From Syntrophorhabdaceae bacterium (GTDB lineage: Bacteria; Desulfobacterota; Syntrophorhabdia; Syntrophorhabdales; Syntrophorhabdaceae), in NCBI GenBank assembly GCA_028698615.1, contig JAQVWF010000022.1, forward strand, positions 1-39,845: a stretch of 39,845 nt of DNA, read 5' to 3'. Shown one piece after another: positions 1 to 7,475 of this stretch. Position 1 is the stretch's first letter; the number at the start of each line of letters is the position of its first letter. The translations under genes and the position numbers were made by a program. The notes beneath the pieces are model-generated. The model saw only the letters and a program-made list of their open reading frames with translations. It did no database searches and was not told where the DNA came from.

Positions 1-127
1 CCTGTACCCTTTCAGGGTCGGTATTGATGTCACCGAGTATGACGTTCTCTATCCGCTCCTGCTTGATCAGGTCCCTCGCAACCCCCTGACCCATACCTCC
101 CGTTCCTCCCAATACCAGTACCTTCAT
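1..127 (-). CDS. Rossmann-fold NAD(P)-binding protein, saccharopine-dehydrogenase-like (partial)
   Basis: Only the first 42 codons lie in the window; the gene runs off the left edge. The N-terminus is a short beta strand followed by a glycine-rich dinucleotide loop (GGTGGMGQG at about residues 8-16) and an Asp at the end of the second strand (residue 33), as in saccharopine dehydrogenase-like NAD(P)-binding proteins. The start is fixed by an AAGGAGGA ribosome site a few bases upstream (rc of 131-138). It is the last visible gene of the minus-strand run, 61 nt after the VOC gene, so it is probably co-transcribed. Its substrate cannot be told from this fragment; another short-chain or malate/lactate-type reductase is possible. 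Confidence 0.6.
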   Translation of the reverse strand, partial: MKVLVLGGTGGMGQGVARDLIKQERIENVILGDINTDPERVQ

Positions 128-188
128 GCGTCCTCCTTGGGGTCGTGATAACTCTGGCAGCCGCCATATTCTCCGACGGCTTTAATCG

Positions 189-608
189 TCACTTGCTTAT
201 GTCGAAGTCACCTTCCAGAAGCTCCGTGAGCACCCCGTGAAGCTTGTTGGGATGGTGCACGAAAGCATATCGTGTGCCGAAAAGTTCCCGTGGCTTCTTA
301 TCGATGAGGTCGACGTTCCTGTCCTTCAACTCTCCCATCGCCTTCGTGAGGTCATCGACCTTGTAGGATATGAGGAAAACACCCTCTCCCCTCCTATCGA
401 TGAATTTTGCAACATCCCCGTCCGGGGACGTTGATTCCATGAACTCCACCGCAACTTCGCCTATATAATACCGCGATACCTTGATCTTCTCCGAATCCGC
501 GGTGTATTCGCATGACGGGATCAACCCGAAATCATCCCGGTATACCCTCTTGGTCTCCTCGAGGTCCTTGACGGCAAAACAGATATGGTCGATCTTTTCA
601 ATCTTCAT
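189..608 (-). CDS. VOC-superfamily protein, methylmalonyl-CoA epimerase-like
   Basis: This is a 139-residue protein of vicinal oxygen chelate fold, the usual length of methylmalonyl-CoA epimerase. Compared with the Propionibacterium enzyme (metal ligands His12, Gln65, His91, Glu141, from memory), His8, Glu55 and Glu129 (in GVLTEL) align. The normally His-His position reads Phe78-Leu79 in GEGVFLISY, so one metal ligand is lost. It sits 12 nt after the molybdenum-subunit gene and is surely co-transcribed. In context it could interconvert stereoisomers of the malonyl-CoA or succinyl-CoA intermediate that enters or leaves the B12 mutase, but the altered site makes true epimerase activity uncertain. 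A run of nine G on the coding strand just before the start serves as ribosome site. Confidence 0.75.
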   Translation of the reverse strand: MKIEKIDHICFAVKDLEETKRVYRDDFGLIPSCEYTADSEKIKVSRYYIGEVAVEFMESTSPDGDVAKFIDRRGEGVFLISYKVDDLTKAMGELKDRNVDLIDKKPRELFGTRYAFVHHPNKLHGVLTELLEGDFDISK

Positions 609-620
609 GCCACCCCCCCC

Positions 621-2906
621 CTAAGTGTCCTTTTGCGCTTTTTCCTTCAGAGCTTTCAGAATTTTTTCCGGCGTGATGGGAAGATCCTTGATTCTGACCC
701 CGACTGCATCGTAGATAGCGTTGGCGATTGCCGGAGCCGTGGGAACGAGCCCCGGCTCACCGATACCTTTCGCTCCGAAGGGACCATCATGTTCATCGGA
801 TTCCACTATGACGGCCTGTACCGGCGGCACGTCACGAACCGTCGGTATCTTGTAGTCAAGAAAATTGCCGTTCTTAAGATGGCCCCCGGCGAAGATCATT
901 CTCTCGCCGAGCGTATACCCGATCCCTTGAAGCCCTCCTCCGTAGATCTGGCCTTCCAGCAGCATGGGGTTGATCGCCTTGCCGACATCGTGCGCCGCGA
1001 TGTAGTTGAGGATCTTCACCTGCCCCGTCTGTCTGTCCACCTCAACCTCCACGCCATGGGCGCCGTAGGCATACGCCACGGAAAGGTTGCCCCTGAAGGT
1101 CTGGTCGAAGTTCTCGTTGGGAGGATCGTAGAAATGCTCCGCCACGAGCATCCTGCCCCCCAGTGCGTAGTGCGCCTTGCGCAGCACCTTGCCGAGGGGA
1201 ATGCTCTTTTCCGTATCCTTCGTCGAAAAGATCACTCCGTCCTTCATCTCCAATGCTTCCGGCACCTCGCCGAGGTTCTTCGCCGCGATCTCCATGATCT
1301 GGGCCCTGATTTTATTGGCGGCGCCGAGGGCCGAATTTCCGGCGACGAAAGTGGTCCTGCTCGCATGGACCCCGACATCCCATGGACAAACATCGGTATC
1401 GTTATTAATGACGTTGATATCGTCCATGCTCACTCCGAGCACCTCGGCCACTATCTGGGCGATGACGGTATCGGAGCCCTGTCCGATCTCGGAGGACCCC
1501 GTTATGACATCGACCTTGCCGTTGTCGTCGACCTTGATGATGGTCCCGCACCCATCGGACTTGTACACCCTGGCGGCGCCTCCCACATGGATAAGGGATG
1601 CCATGCCGACTCCCCTGTCGCCGCCTTTTCCTCTCTTGCCCTTCCAGTCGAGCCTTTTATTGACCTCCTCTATACACTCTTTCATCCCGCAGGACGTGAT
1701 CCTGAAGTTCTGAGGGGTTACCTCGCCCGGCTCATTCGCGTTGATCCTGCGGATCTCTAGAGGGTCTATGCCCGCCTTCAGCGCCAGCTGGTCAAGACAG
1801 GACTCTATGGCAAAGGTTGCCTGCGGGTTCCCGTATCCCCTGAATGCCTGACTGTAGGTATTGTTCGTATAGACGCATTTTGCAGTGTACTTGATGTTGG
1901 GGACCTTGTAGAGCGACGAAATGGGTACCATCATGACGGAAGGTGTCGTCGCCCCCCAGGACGTATAGGCGCCGTTGTCGAGGACCATCTCCATCTCCCT
2001 GAAGGTCAGCCGGCCATCCCTGTCGCAACCCTGGGATATCTTCGTGATCGTGCACTGCCGGGGAGAGGTGGCGAAGAACTCTTCCTCCCGCGAGAAAACG
2101 ATCTTCACGGGCTTTCTCGTCCTGAGAGCAAGAAGGATGGCGATATACTCATACGCGTAGGTGTCGAGCTTGCTTCCGAAACCGCCGCCGATCACGGCCT
2201 GTATGATCCTTACCCGCCGGTTCCTGAGACCGAATGCCTTCAAGGCCTCCAGATAATCGTTCTGGGCGAGCGAAGGTATCTGAGTGTTGCTGTGCATGGT
2301 CAGATTATTGCTCACGTCGAAGGATGCTATGCACCCGCTCGTGCCAAGACAACAGTGTGTTACCCACTGGGTGCTGAAACTGTCCTCGGCGATAAAGGCC
2401 GACTCCTTCTTTGCGGCCTCCACGTCACCGTGTACGAATTTCCACGGCATCTTAAGCACGTTGGACTTGAATTCCTCATGGACAAGAGCCGATCCTTCCT
2501 TCATGGCCTCCAGCGGGTCGAAGATGCCCGGCAACTCCTCATATTCTACTTCGATGAGGTCCAGGGCCTCTTCAGCGATCTCGGGACTTATGGCGGCCAC
2601 GGCCGCGATCTCGTCCCTCGTCGACAAAACCTTGCCTGACTTGAGGGGAGGATTGTCCTTCAGGAATCCAAACTTGAAATTACCCGGAACATCGGCGCCC
2701 GTAAGCACCGCCTTTACCCCCGGAAGTGCCAGCGCCTTTGTTGTATCCATCTTCACTATCCTTGCGTGGGGATGCCTGCTGTAAAGGATCTTGCCATAGA
2801 GCATACCCGGTACCTTCAGGTCCTGTATATAAACGGCTTCTCCCGTGGCCTTGAGAGGAGCGTCCTTCTTGGGTACCCTTTGTCCAACAAATTTCAGGCC
2901 GTCCAT
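621..2906 (-). CDS. Molybdenum hydroxylase large subunit (xanthine dehydrogenase family)
   Basis: This 761-residue subunit binds the molybdopterin cofactor and holds the substrate, in the xanthine dehydrogenase/aldehyde oxidase/CO dehydrogenase (CoxL/HcrA) family. Visible marks are the N-terminal GEAVYIQDL segment, the GGGFGSK loop near residue 240, the QAFRGYGNPQ motif, and GIGEPGLVPTAP near residue 717, whose Glu is the catalytic base of the family. The enzyme uses water to hydroxylate an aromatic heterocycle carbon or reduces an aryl-CoA. I chose the ATG at 2906 (GGGAGG ribosome site 5 nt away) over the GTG at 2912, which would overlap the ribosome site. It follows the 2Fe-2S subunit by 2 nt, so the two are translationally coupled. 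In the proposed indoleacetate pathway it would hydroxylate the indole ring at C2. Confidence 0.9.
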   Translation of the reverse strand: MDGLKFVGQRVPKKDAPLKATGEAVYIQDLKVPGMLYGKILYSRHPHARIVKMDTTKALALPGVKAVLTGADVPGNFKFGFLKDNPPLKSGKVLSTRDEIAAVAAISPEIAEEALDLIEVEYEELPGIFDPLEAMKEGSALVHEEFKSNVLKMPWKFVHGDVEAAKKESAFIAEDSFSTQWVTHCCLGTSGCIASFDVSNNLTMHSNTQIPSLAQNDYLEALKAFGLRNRRVRIIQAVIGGGFGSKLDTYAYEYIAILLALRTRKPVKIVFSREEEFFATSPRQCTITKISQGCDRDGRLTFREMEMVLDNGAYTSWGATTPSVMMVPISSLYKVPNIKYTAKCVYTNNTYSQAFRGYGNPQATFAIESCLDQLALKAGIDPLEIRRINANEPGEVTPQNFRITSCGMKECIEEVNKRLDWKGKRGKGGDRGVGMASLIHVGGAARVYKSDGCGTIIKVDDNGKVDVITGSSEIGQGSDTVIAQIVAEVLGVSMDDINVINNDTDVCPWDVGVHASRTTFVAGNSALGAANKIRAQIMEIAAKNLGEVPEALEMKDGVIFSTKDTEKSIPLGKVLRKAHYALGGRMLVAEHFYDPPNENFDQTFRGNLSVAYAYGAHGVEVEVDRQTGQVKILNYIAAHDVGKAINPMLLEGQIYGGGLQGIGYTLGERMIFAGGHLKNGNFLDYKIPTVRDVPPVQAVIVESDEHDGPFGAKGIGEPGLVPTAPAIANAIYDAVGVRIKDLPITPEKILKALKEKAQKDT

Positions 2907-2908
2907 GG

Positions 2909-3376
2909 TCACCTCCCATCCGCAACGGACTTTATGGCATCAATGATCTTGACATAGCCGGTGCATCTGCAGAGATTACCCTCGATACTTTCTTTGATAT
3001 CCTCTTCCGTCGGCTCTCCCTTCTCATCGAGAAGCGCCTTCGAGGACATTATCATCCCGGGGATACAAAACCCGCACTGCACTGCGCCTTCATCAACAAA
3101 GGCCTTCTGGAGAGGATGGAGTTCGCCGTCTCTGGTCATGAGGCCTTCTATGGTCGCTATCGTTCTGCCCTCTGCCTCCATGACCGGATAGAGGCACGAG
3201 TTGACCGCCTTGCCGTCGATGATGACGGTACAGGCCCCGCACTCTCCGTAGCCACACCCTTCCTTCGTCCCTGTCATCTCGAGGACCTCCCGGAGCAGGT
3301 ACAGGAGCGTCCATTTAGGGTCTGCTTCAACGACTATCTTTTCATTGTTCAATGTGAAGGTGATCTCTTTTCTCAT
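2909..3376 (-). CDS. Molybdenum hydroxylase 2Fe-2S subunit
   Basis: A 155-residue electron-transfer subunit (CoxS/HcrC type) with two [2Fe-2S] clusters. The plant-ferredoxin-like N-terminal domain has Cys41, Cys46, Cys49 and Cys61. The helical C-terminal domain has Cys101, Cys104, Cys136 and Cys138 (CGFC and CRC motifs). All eight ligands are present, so it should be functional. The ATG at 3376 is preferred because a GGGGG ribosome site lies just upstream; the longer frame from 3409 would run back into the FAD-subunit gene and has an unrelated N-terminus. It sits between the FAD and Mo subunits in the common medium-small-large order and moves electrons from molybdenum to FAD. Confidence 0.93.
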   Translation of the reverse strand: MRKEITFTLNNEKIVVEADPKWTLLYLLREVLEMTGTKEGCGYGECGACTVIIDGKAVNSCLYPVMEAEGRTIATIEGLMTRDGELHPLQKAFVDEGAVQCGFCIPGMIMSSKALLDEKGEPTEEDIKESIEGNLCRCTGYVKIIDAIKSVADGR

Positions 3377-3387
3377 AATATGCCCCC

Positions 3388-4365
3388 TTACCAGAGCCGT
3401 TCTGGCCATATCGTGTCATCGGGCCTGATGACACGATCGACTGCCCTGAGAATGGCACGCTCCGTCAGGACCTTCACCATGTCCCGGCGGTACCATGCCT
3501 CGCCGCGTATGCTGTCCCTGGGCTGTGCTTCCGATGCGGCTATCTCGCCGATCTCCTTGAAGAGATCTTCCGAAATGACCTTGCCTTTGAGTGCCTCTTC
3601 AGCTCTCTTCGCCCTCATCGGCCTCGGGGCAACAACCCCCATGGCTATCCGCACGTCCTCACAGACAAGCCCTTCGTCCTCGAATCGCTTCAGGACATTG
3701 GAGATGCTGTCGATGGTGCACAAGGCGTCCCTGCAGCCCACCTCATTGCCGTCTATCCTGATGGTCACCCGCACGGCCACTCCCAGCATGGGCAGGTCCA
3801 TCGCCTGGCGCCTGGTATGTTTGATGTAGGCCGAGCCGGTCTTCTCGCCAAAGAAAGGTATGGCAAAGCCCTTTAAGATCTCCCCCCTGTCAAGGGACAC
3901 CTTGTTCGGCCCAAGAAAAAACTCGTCAAGGGGCAGCGTTCGTTCTCCCTCTCTTCCCGCTATGATCACCTTCGCGTCAAGGACAAGGAGCGGGCAGGCC
4001 GTATCCGCAGACGGCGCCGCATTGCAGATGTTGCCCCCCACTGTGGCGACGTTGCGGATCTGCAGGGAACCCACCTTCTTCGCAGCGTCGGTGAGCGCAC
4101 TGTAGTTTCTTTGAATATGGGCGTTCTTCGCGATCGCATTGTGTGTGACGGCGCATCCTATATTCAAACCGCCTTCGGTGTTCACATAGGCGAGATCGCC
4201 TATGTTCCGCAAGGAAATGAGACACCCCGGGGCAAGTTTCTTCTGCCGGATGAGCACCATCACGTCCGTACCTCCGGCGATGTAGACACCCTTGCCGCCG
4301 GATCCCTCCATCAAGGCCATGGCCTCATCGATGGTCGCGGGCCTGTAATACTCGTAGCTCCCCAT
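3388..4365 (-). CDS. Molybdenum hydroxylase FAD subunit
   Basis: A 325-residue FAD-binding subunit (CoxM/XdhB type). The two FAD-binding loops are visible: YIAGGTDVM near residues 28-36 and TVGGNICNAAPSAD near 110-123. The C-terminal CO-dehydrogenase flavoprotein domain follows. The Cys-rich insertion that carries the extra 4Fe-4S cluster in 4-hydroxybenzoyl-CoA reductase beta subunits is not seen, which favours a normal hydroxylase that delivers electrons outward rather than an aryl-CoA reductase. The ATG follows a strong AGGAGGGGG site. The next gene begins 11 nt after its stop. It would pass electrons to NAD, ferredoxin or a quinone-linked carrier; the acceptor is unknown. Confidence 0.9.
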   Translation of the reverse strand: MGSYEYYRPATIDEAMALMEGSGGKGVYIAGGTDVMVLIRQKKLAPGCLISLRNIGDLAYVNTEGGLNIGCAVTHNAIAKNAHIQRNYSALTDAAKKVGSLQIRNVATVGGNICNAAPSADTACPLLVLDAKVIIAGREGERTLPLDEFFLGPNKVSLDRGEILKGFAIPFFGEKTGSAYIKHTRRQAMDLPMLGVAVRVTIRIDGNEVGCRDALCTIDSISNVLKRFEDEGLVCEDVRIAMGVVAPRPMRAKRAEEALKGKVISEDLFKEIGEIAASEAQPRDSIRGEAWYRRDMVKVLTERAILRAVDRVIRPDDTIWPERLW

Positions 4366-4405
4366 AACCCCCTCCTTATTTTAACCCTGGAACGAAGCGT
4401 TCTCT

Positions 4406-5713
4406 TTATGAATCCCGGTTGTCATAAACCCTTTTTGTCTTGCGCTCGGACCGTGGAAGGGACCCGTAATCCTCCACCTCCACATCGCAGCTCACAAGCA
4501 CCTGCTTCTTGACCTCTTTTTCTATGGTCTTCCTGATGTGCTTGTCGGCGTCATGGGATTTTTCCATCCCCTGGGCCCTCTCCACCTTAATGGTCATGTG
4601 GTCCTTGCCGCCCTTGTCCTTCCTGTAGAGCAGGATCTGGTATTCGCTGCCAACATCCTTGACGTTGGACAGTATCTGATCGATATGGCTGGGATAGATA
4701 TTCACCGCCCTGAAGATGAACATGTCGTCGCTGCGCCCCAGTATCCTGTCGTGGCGCGGCATGAGACTCCCGCAGGGACATCTCCCCGGCATGATCCTCG
4801 TCAAGTCCCTCGTGCGATAGCGGATGAGGGGAGCCCCCTCCTTGCGAAGCGTGGTCACCACCATCTCGCCCACCTCGCCCTCGGGTACGGGCTTGAGCGT
4901 TTCAGGATCCAATATCTCCAGTATGTAATAATCGGCCCAGTAGTGGATGCCTGTATGGTAGCGGCAATCGAGACCCGTCCCGGGACCGTAGAGTTCCGTC
5001 ATACCAGGGATATCGAATAGCTGGTCGTAGGCAACCCCGGAAAGCTCCGATATCCTCATGCGCATGGCATCGCTTGCCCGCTCGGAACCGAAGATCATTT
5101 TTCTCAAGGGGATCTTTCCCTTCAGACCCCTTTCCTCGATGAGTTCCGCCATGAGAAGGCCCATGGAAGCGGTGCACGTCATGGCCGTTGTCCCGAAGTC
5201 CTGCAGGAACTGGCACTGCATGTCCGTGTTTCCGGGACCGATGGGTATCGACATCGCCCCGAAACGCTCGCATCCATTCTGGAAACCCCACCCCGCCGTC
5301 CAGACGCCATATCCCACGGCTATCTGGATCCTGTCCTCGGGCGTGCAGTCTGCGTATGAGTAACACCGGGCGAACATATTGGCCCAGTCGTCGATGTCCT
5401 TCGCGGTGTAACAAAGCACTTTTCGCTTCCCCGTCGTTCCGCTCGACGCATGTATGCGGACGACCTTGTCAAAGGGGACGCTCCTCAAAGGGAAGGGGTA
5501 TCCTTCCTGAAGGTCTTTGCTCGTTGAAAAGGGCAGTTTGTGAATATCCCCAAGGGACTTGATATCGTCCGGTCTTACCCCTGCCTCGTCAAGTGTCCTC
5601 CGGTAATGTGTAGAACCGTTGTATGCATGTTCGACGGTCCATTTAAGTCCGTCGAGTTGGAGAACTTTCAGCTCCTTTTCAGATCTCACTTTTGAATCGA
5701 ATGGCCGCTCCAT
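4406..5713 (-). CDS. Phenylacetate-CoA ligase family protein (aryl-acid CoA ligase)
   Basis: A 435-residue adenylate-forming enzyme of the PaaK type, which activates an arylacetic or similar acid with ATP and CoA. The P-loop-like SSGTTGK motif lies at residues 90-96. The length and the C-terminal half (YRTRD, then a GRSDDM hinge) match phenylacetate-CoA ligases. I chose the ATG at 5713, nine bases after GGAGG; the GTG at 5719 is too close to that site. In Aromatoleum the anaerobic auxin cluster includes an indoleacetate-CoA ligase of this family, so it may activate indoleacetate or a late aromatic product. Its exact acid cannot be read from the sequence. It lies 52 nt after hyuB and 40 nt before the molybdenum enzyme genes. 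Confidence 0.88.
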   Translation of the reverse strand: MERPFDSKVRSEKELKVLQLDGLKWTVEHAYNGSTHYRRTLDEAGVRPDDIKSLGDIHKLPFSTSKDLQEGYPFPLRSVPFDKVVRIHASSGTTGKRKVLCYTAKDIDDWANMFARCYSYADCTPEDRIQIAVGYGVWTAGWGFQNGCERFGAMSIPIGPGNTDMQCQFLQDFGTTAMTCTASMGLLMAELIEERGLKGKIPLRKMIFGSERASDAMRMRISELSGVAYDQLFDIPGMTELYGPGTGLDCRYHTGIHYWADYYILEILDPETLKPVPEGEVGEMVVTTLRKEGAPLIRYRTRDLTRIMPGRCPCGSLMPRHDRILGRSDDMFIFRAVNIYPSHIDQILSNVKDVGSEYQILLYRKDKGGKDHMTIKVERAQGMEKSHDADKHIRKTIEKEVKKQVLVSCDVEVEDYGSLPRSERKTKRVYDNRDS

Positions 5714-5765
5714 GTTCACTGTCCTCCTCTTGCCCGTGATATGCCGGCGCGCGGCATGTCGTTCT

Positions 5766-7475
5766 TCACTGTCTCAGCTTCCTTGTCTCTTCCTGATCGA
5801 TCTCGAGGGTCTTCGGATCGACCGCCACTTTGTAGTTCGATCTTGCACTGTCAAGACTTACATATCCCTCAAGGACGTCTCTCAGAACCATCTCGGGGTC
5901 GCGGTCGATGGAATTGCCGTAGCCGCCGCCTCCCGGAGCGTCTATGATAACCACGTCGCCTGGCTTGAGTTGTGTCAACCCATAGGAATTACCCGGCACG
6001 CCGTTTACAAGGAACTGCGCCCTGGCTCCGGGTTTGCCCCCGAAAAGACCTTCCGCGGGATATGTATAGCGGCCCGCCTGGATGCCCAGGTTGACCGGTG
6101 GGATCGGAGCATATTCATCATCGGGCACCCTGAACACCTCCCGTTTTCCAAGACCGCCCTTCATCTTGCCGATGCCGCCGGAATCGGGGAGGATCTCCCT
6201 CCTCTCCACGATAAGCGGTGTATCGCTCTCGAAGATCTCCACCGGAGTATTTGCACCGTTGGCAGGAAAAATATAAACGTAGTTACCGTCATTGCCCGCT
6301 CCCGCACCCATGCCGCCGCCCCTTATGATAACGCTGTGCCACGGTCTTGCGTCCTTTCTCTTCCCGTAAAAAACATTCATCGCCGCCGGTGTGCCGCCCG
6401 ACGCGGCTATCACCTTGTCGGGCAGGACGTTCGACAGGGCGCGGTAGATGACCTCCGTGAGGAAATGGCCCACCCCCATGCGCGCCGCCACGGCCGCCGG
6501 GAACTTGCAGTTGATCACGGTACCCTCGGGAGCGGTCAGAGCGATCGGCCTCGCACACCCGTCGTTGTTGGGGATGTCTGGGGCAAACATGCTCTTTATC
6601 GCCATGAATACATAGGCATAGGTAAAATTGTAGACCACGTTGCCGCCCCAGTTGACCTGCCCCGATGAACCTTCGAGGTCGACGATGATATCACTTCCCT
6701 TTATCTCCACCTTCGCCTCGATGATGATATCGTCGTTCCCCTTCATCTGTTCGATGATGCCCTGCGTACTGTACACTCCGTCGGGGATCTTTTCTATCTC
6801 CTCCCTCATGCTCTTCTCGGTGATTCCGATGATCTGGTCGGCGAGGTCCTCGAGGTCCTCGAGATCGCTCTCCTTGAGCATCTGGCATATCTTTTCGCCG
6901 CATACATGGTTCGCCGCTATCTGCGAGCGGATATCACCGATCACCTCATCCGGCGTCCTCACGTTCCAGCGGATCAGGTCAAGAACGGACTCGTTGAGCA
7001 CGCCCTTGTCGTAGAGCTTGACGAGGGGGATGAAAAGCCCCTCCTCAAAGACATCATGGTTATCGGACGCAACTCTTCCGCCGATGTCGGAATGATGGAA
7101 AACGCAGGCGGTAAAGGCCACCAGCCGGTCCTTGTAGAATATGGGGCTCATCACGCACACATCGTTGAGATGCCCGGCGAGGGCCCAGGGATCGTTGGTG
7201 ATAAAAGCATCTCCGGAATTATAATAGTCGAGGGGATATTTGTTGACAAGGTTTTTTATGCCAAGGGCCATCGCTCCCGACTGCCCCGGCGTAGCAAACG
7301 AACCTTGCGCAAGTTCCCGGCCGAAGCGGTCCGTGAACATGCAGGTGTAGTCATGTGCGTCCCGAAGAAGACTTGAAAAAGCGGTTCGGGCGACGCTGCC
7401 GTCCGCTTCATCAACGATGGAAATAAGCCTTCTCCACAGGATCTCCAGTGTTATCGGATCAAACGTGCGCGCCAT
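5766..7475 (-). CDS. Hydantoinase B/oxoprolinase-family subunit (HyuB-like)
   Basis: A 569-residue protein of the HyuB family, the partner of HyuA in ATP-dependent hydantoinases, 5-oxoprolinases and acetone/acetophenone carboxylases. Typical features are FDPITLEILWRRL at the N-terminus, the GDAFITNDPW segment, GHLNDVCVMSPIF and the C-terminal PGGGGYG. Its start codon overlaps the HyuA stop by one base (TGATG), so the two are translationally coupled and should form one complex. HyuA phosphorylates an amide or carbonyl oxygen and HyuB completes lactam hydrolysis or carboxylation. In the auxin model the pair opens the lactam ring of oxindole-3-acetate to give 2-aminophenylsuccinate. A hydantoin or other lactam substrate remains the alternative. 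Confidence 0.88.
   Translation of the reverse strand: MARTFDPITLEILWRRLISIVDEADGSVARTAFSSLLRDAHDYTCMFTDRFGRELAQGSFATPGQSGAMALGIKNLVNKYPLDYYNSGDAFITNDPWALAGHLNDVCVMSPIFYKDRLVAFTACVFHHSDIGGRVASDNHDVFEEGLFIPLVKLYDKGVLNESVLDLIRWNVRTPDEVIGDIRSQIAANHVCGEKICQMLKESDLEDLEDLADQIIGITEKSMREEIEKIPDGVYSTQGIIEQMKGNDDIIIEAKVEIKGSDIIVDLEGSSGQVNWGGNVVYNFTYAYVFMAIKSMFAPDIPNNDGCARPIALTAPEGTVINCKFPAAVAARMGVGHFLTEVIYRALSNVLPDKVIAASGGTPAAMNVFYGKRKDARPWHSVIIRGGGMGAGAGNDGNYVYIFPANGANTPVEIFESDTPLIVERREILPDSGGIGKMKGGLGKREVFRVPDDEYAPIPPVNLGIQAGRYTYPAEGLFGGKPGARAQFLVNGVPGNSYGLTQLKPGDVVIIDAPGGGGYGNSIDRDPEMVLRDVLEGYVSLDSARSNYKVAVDPKTLEIDQEETRKLRQ

Noticed and set aside
621-4365. 4-hydroxybenzoyl-CoA reductase
   Set aside because: The FAD subunit lacks the extra Cys-rich insertion expected of HcrB.
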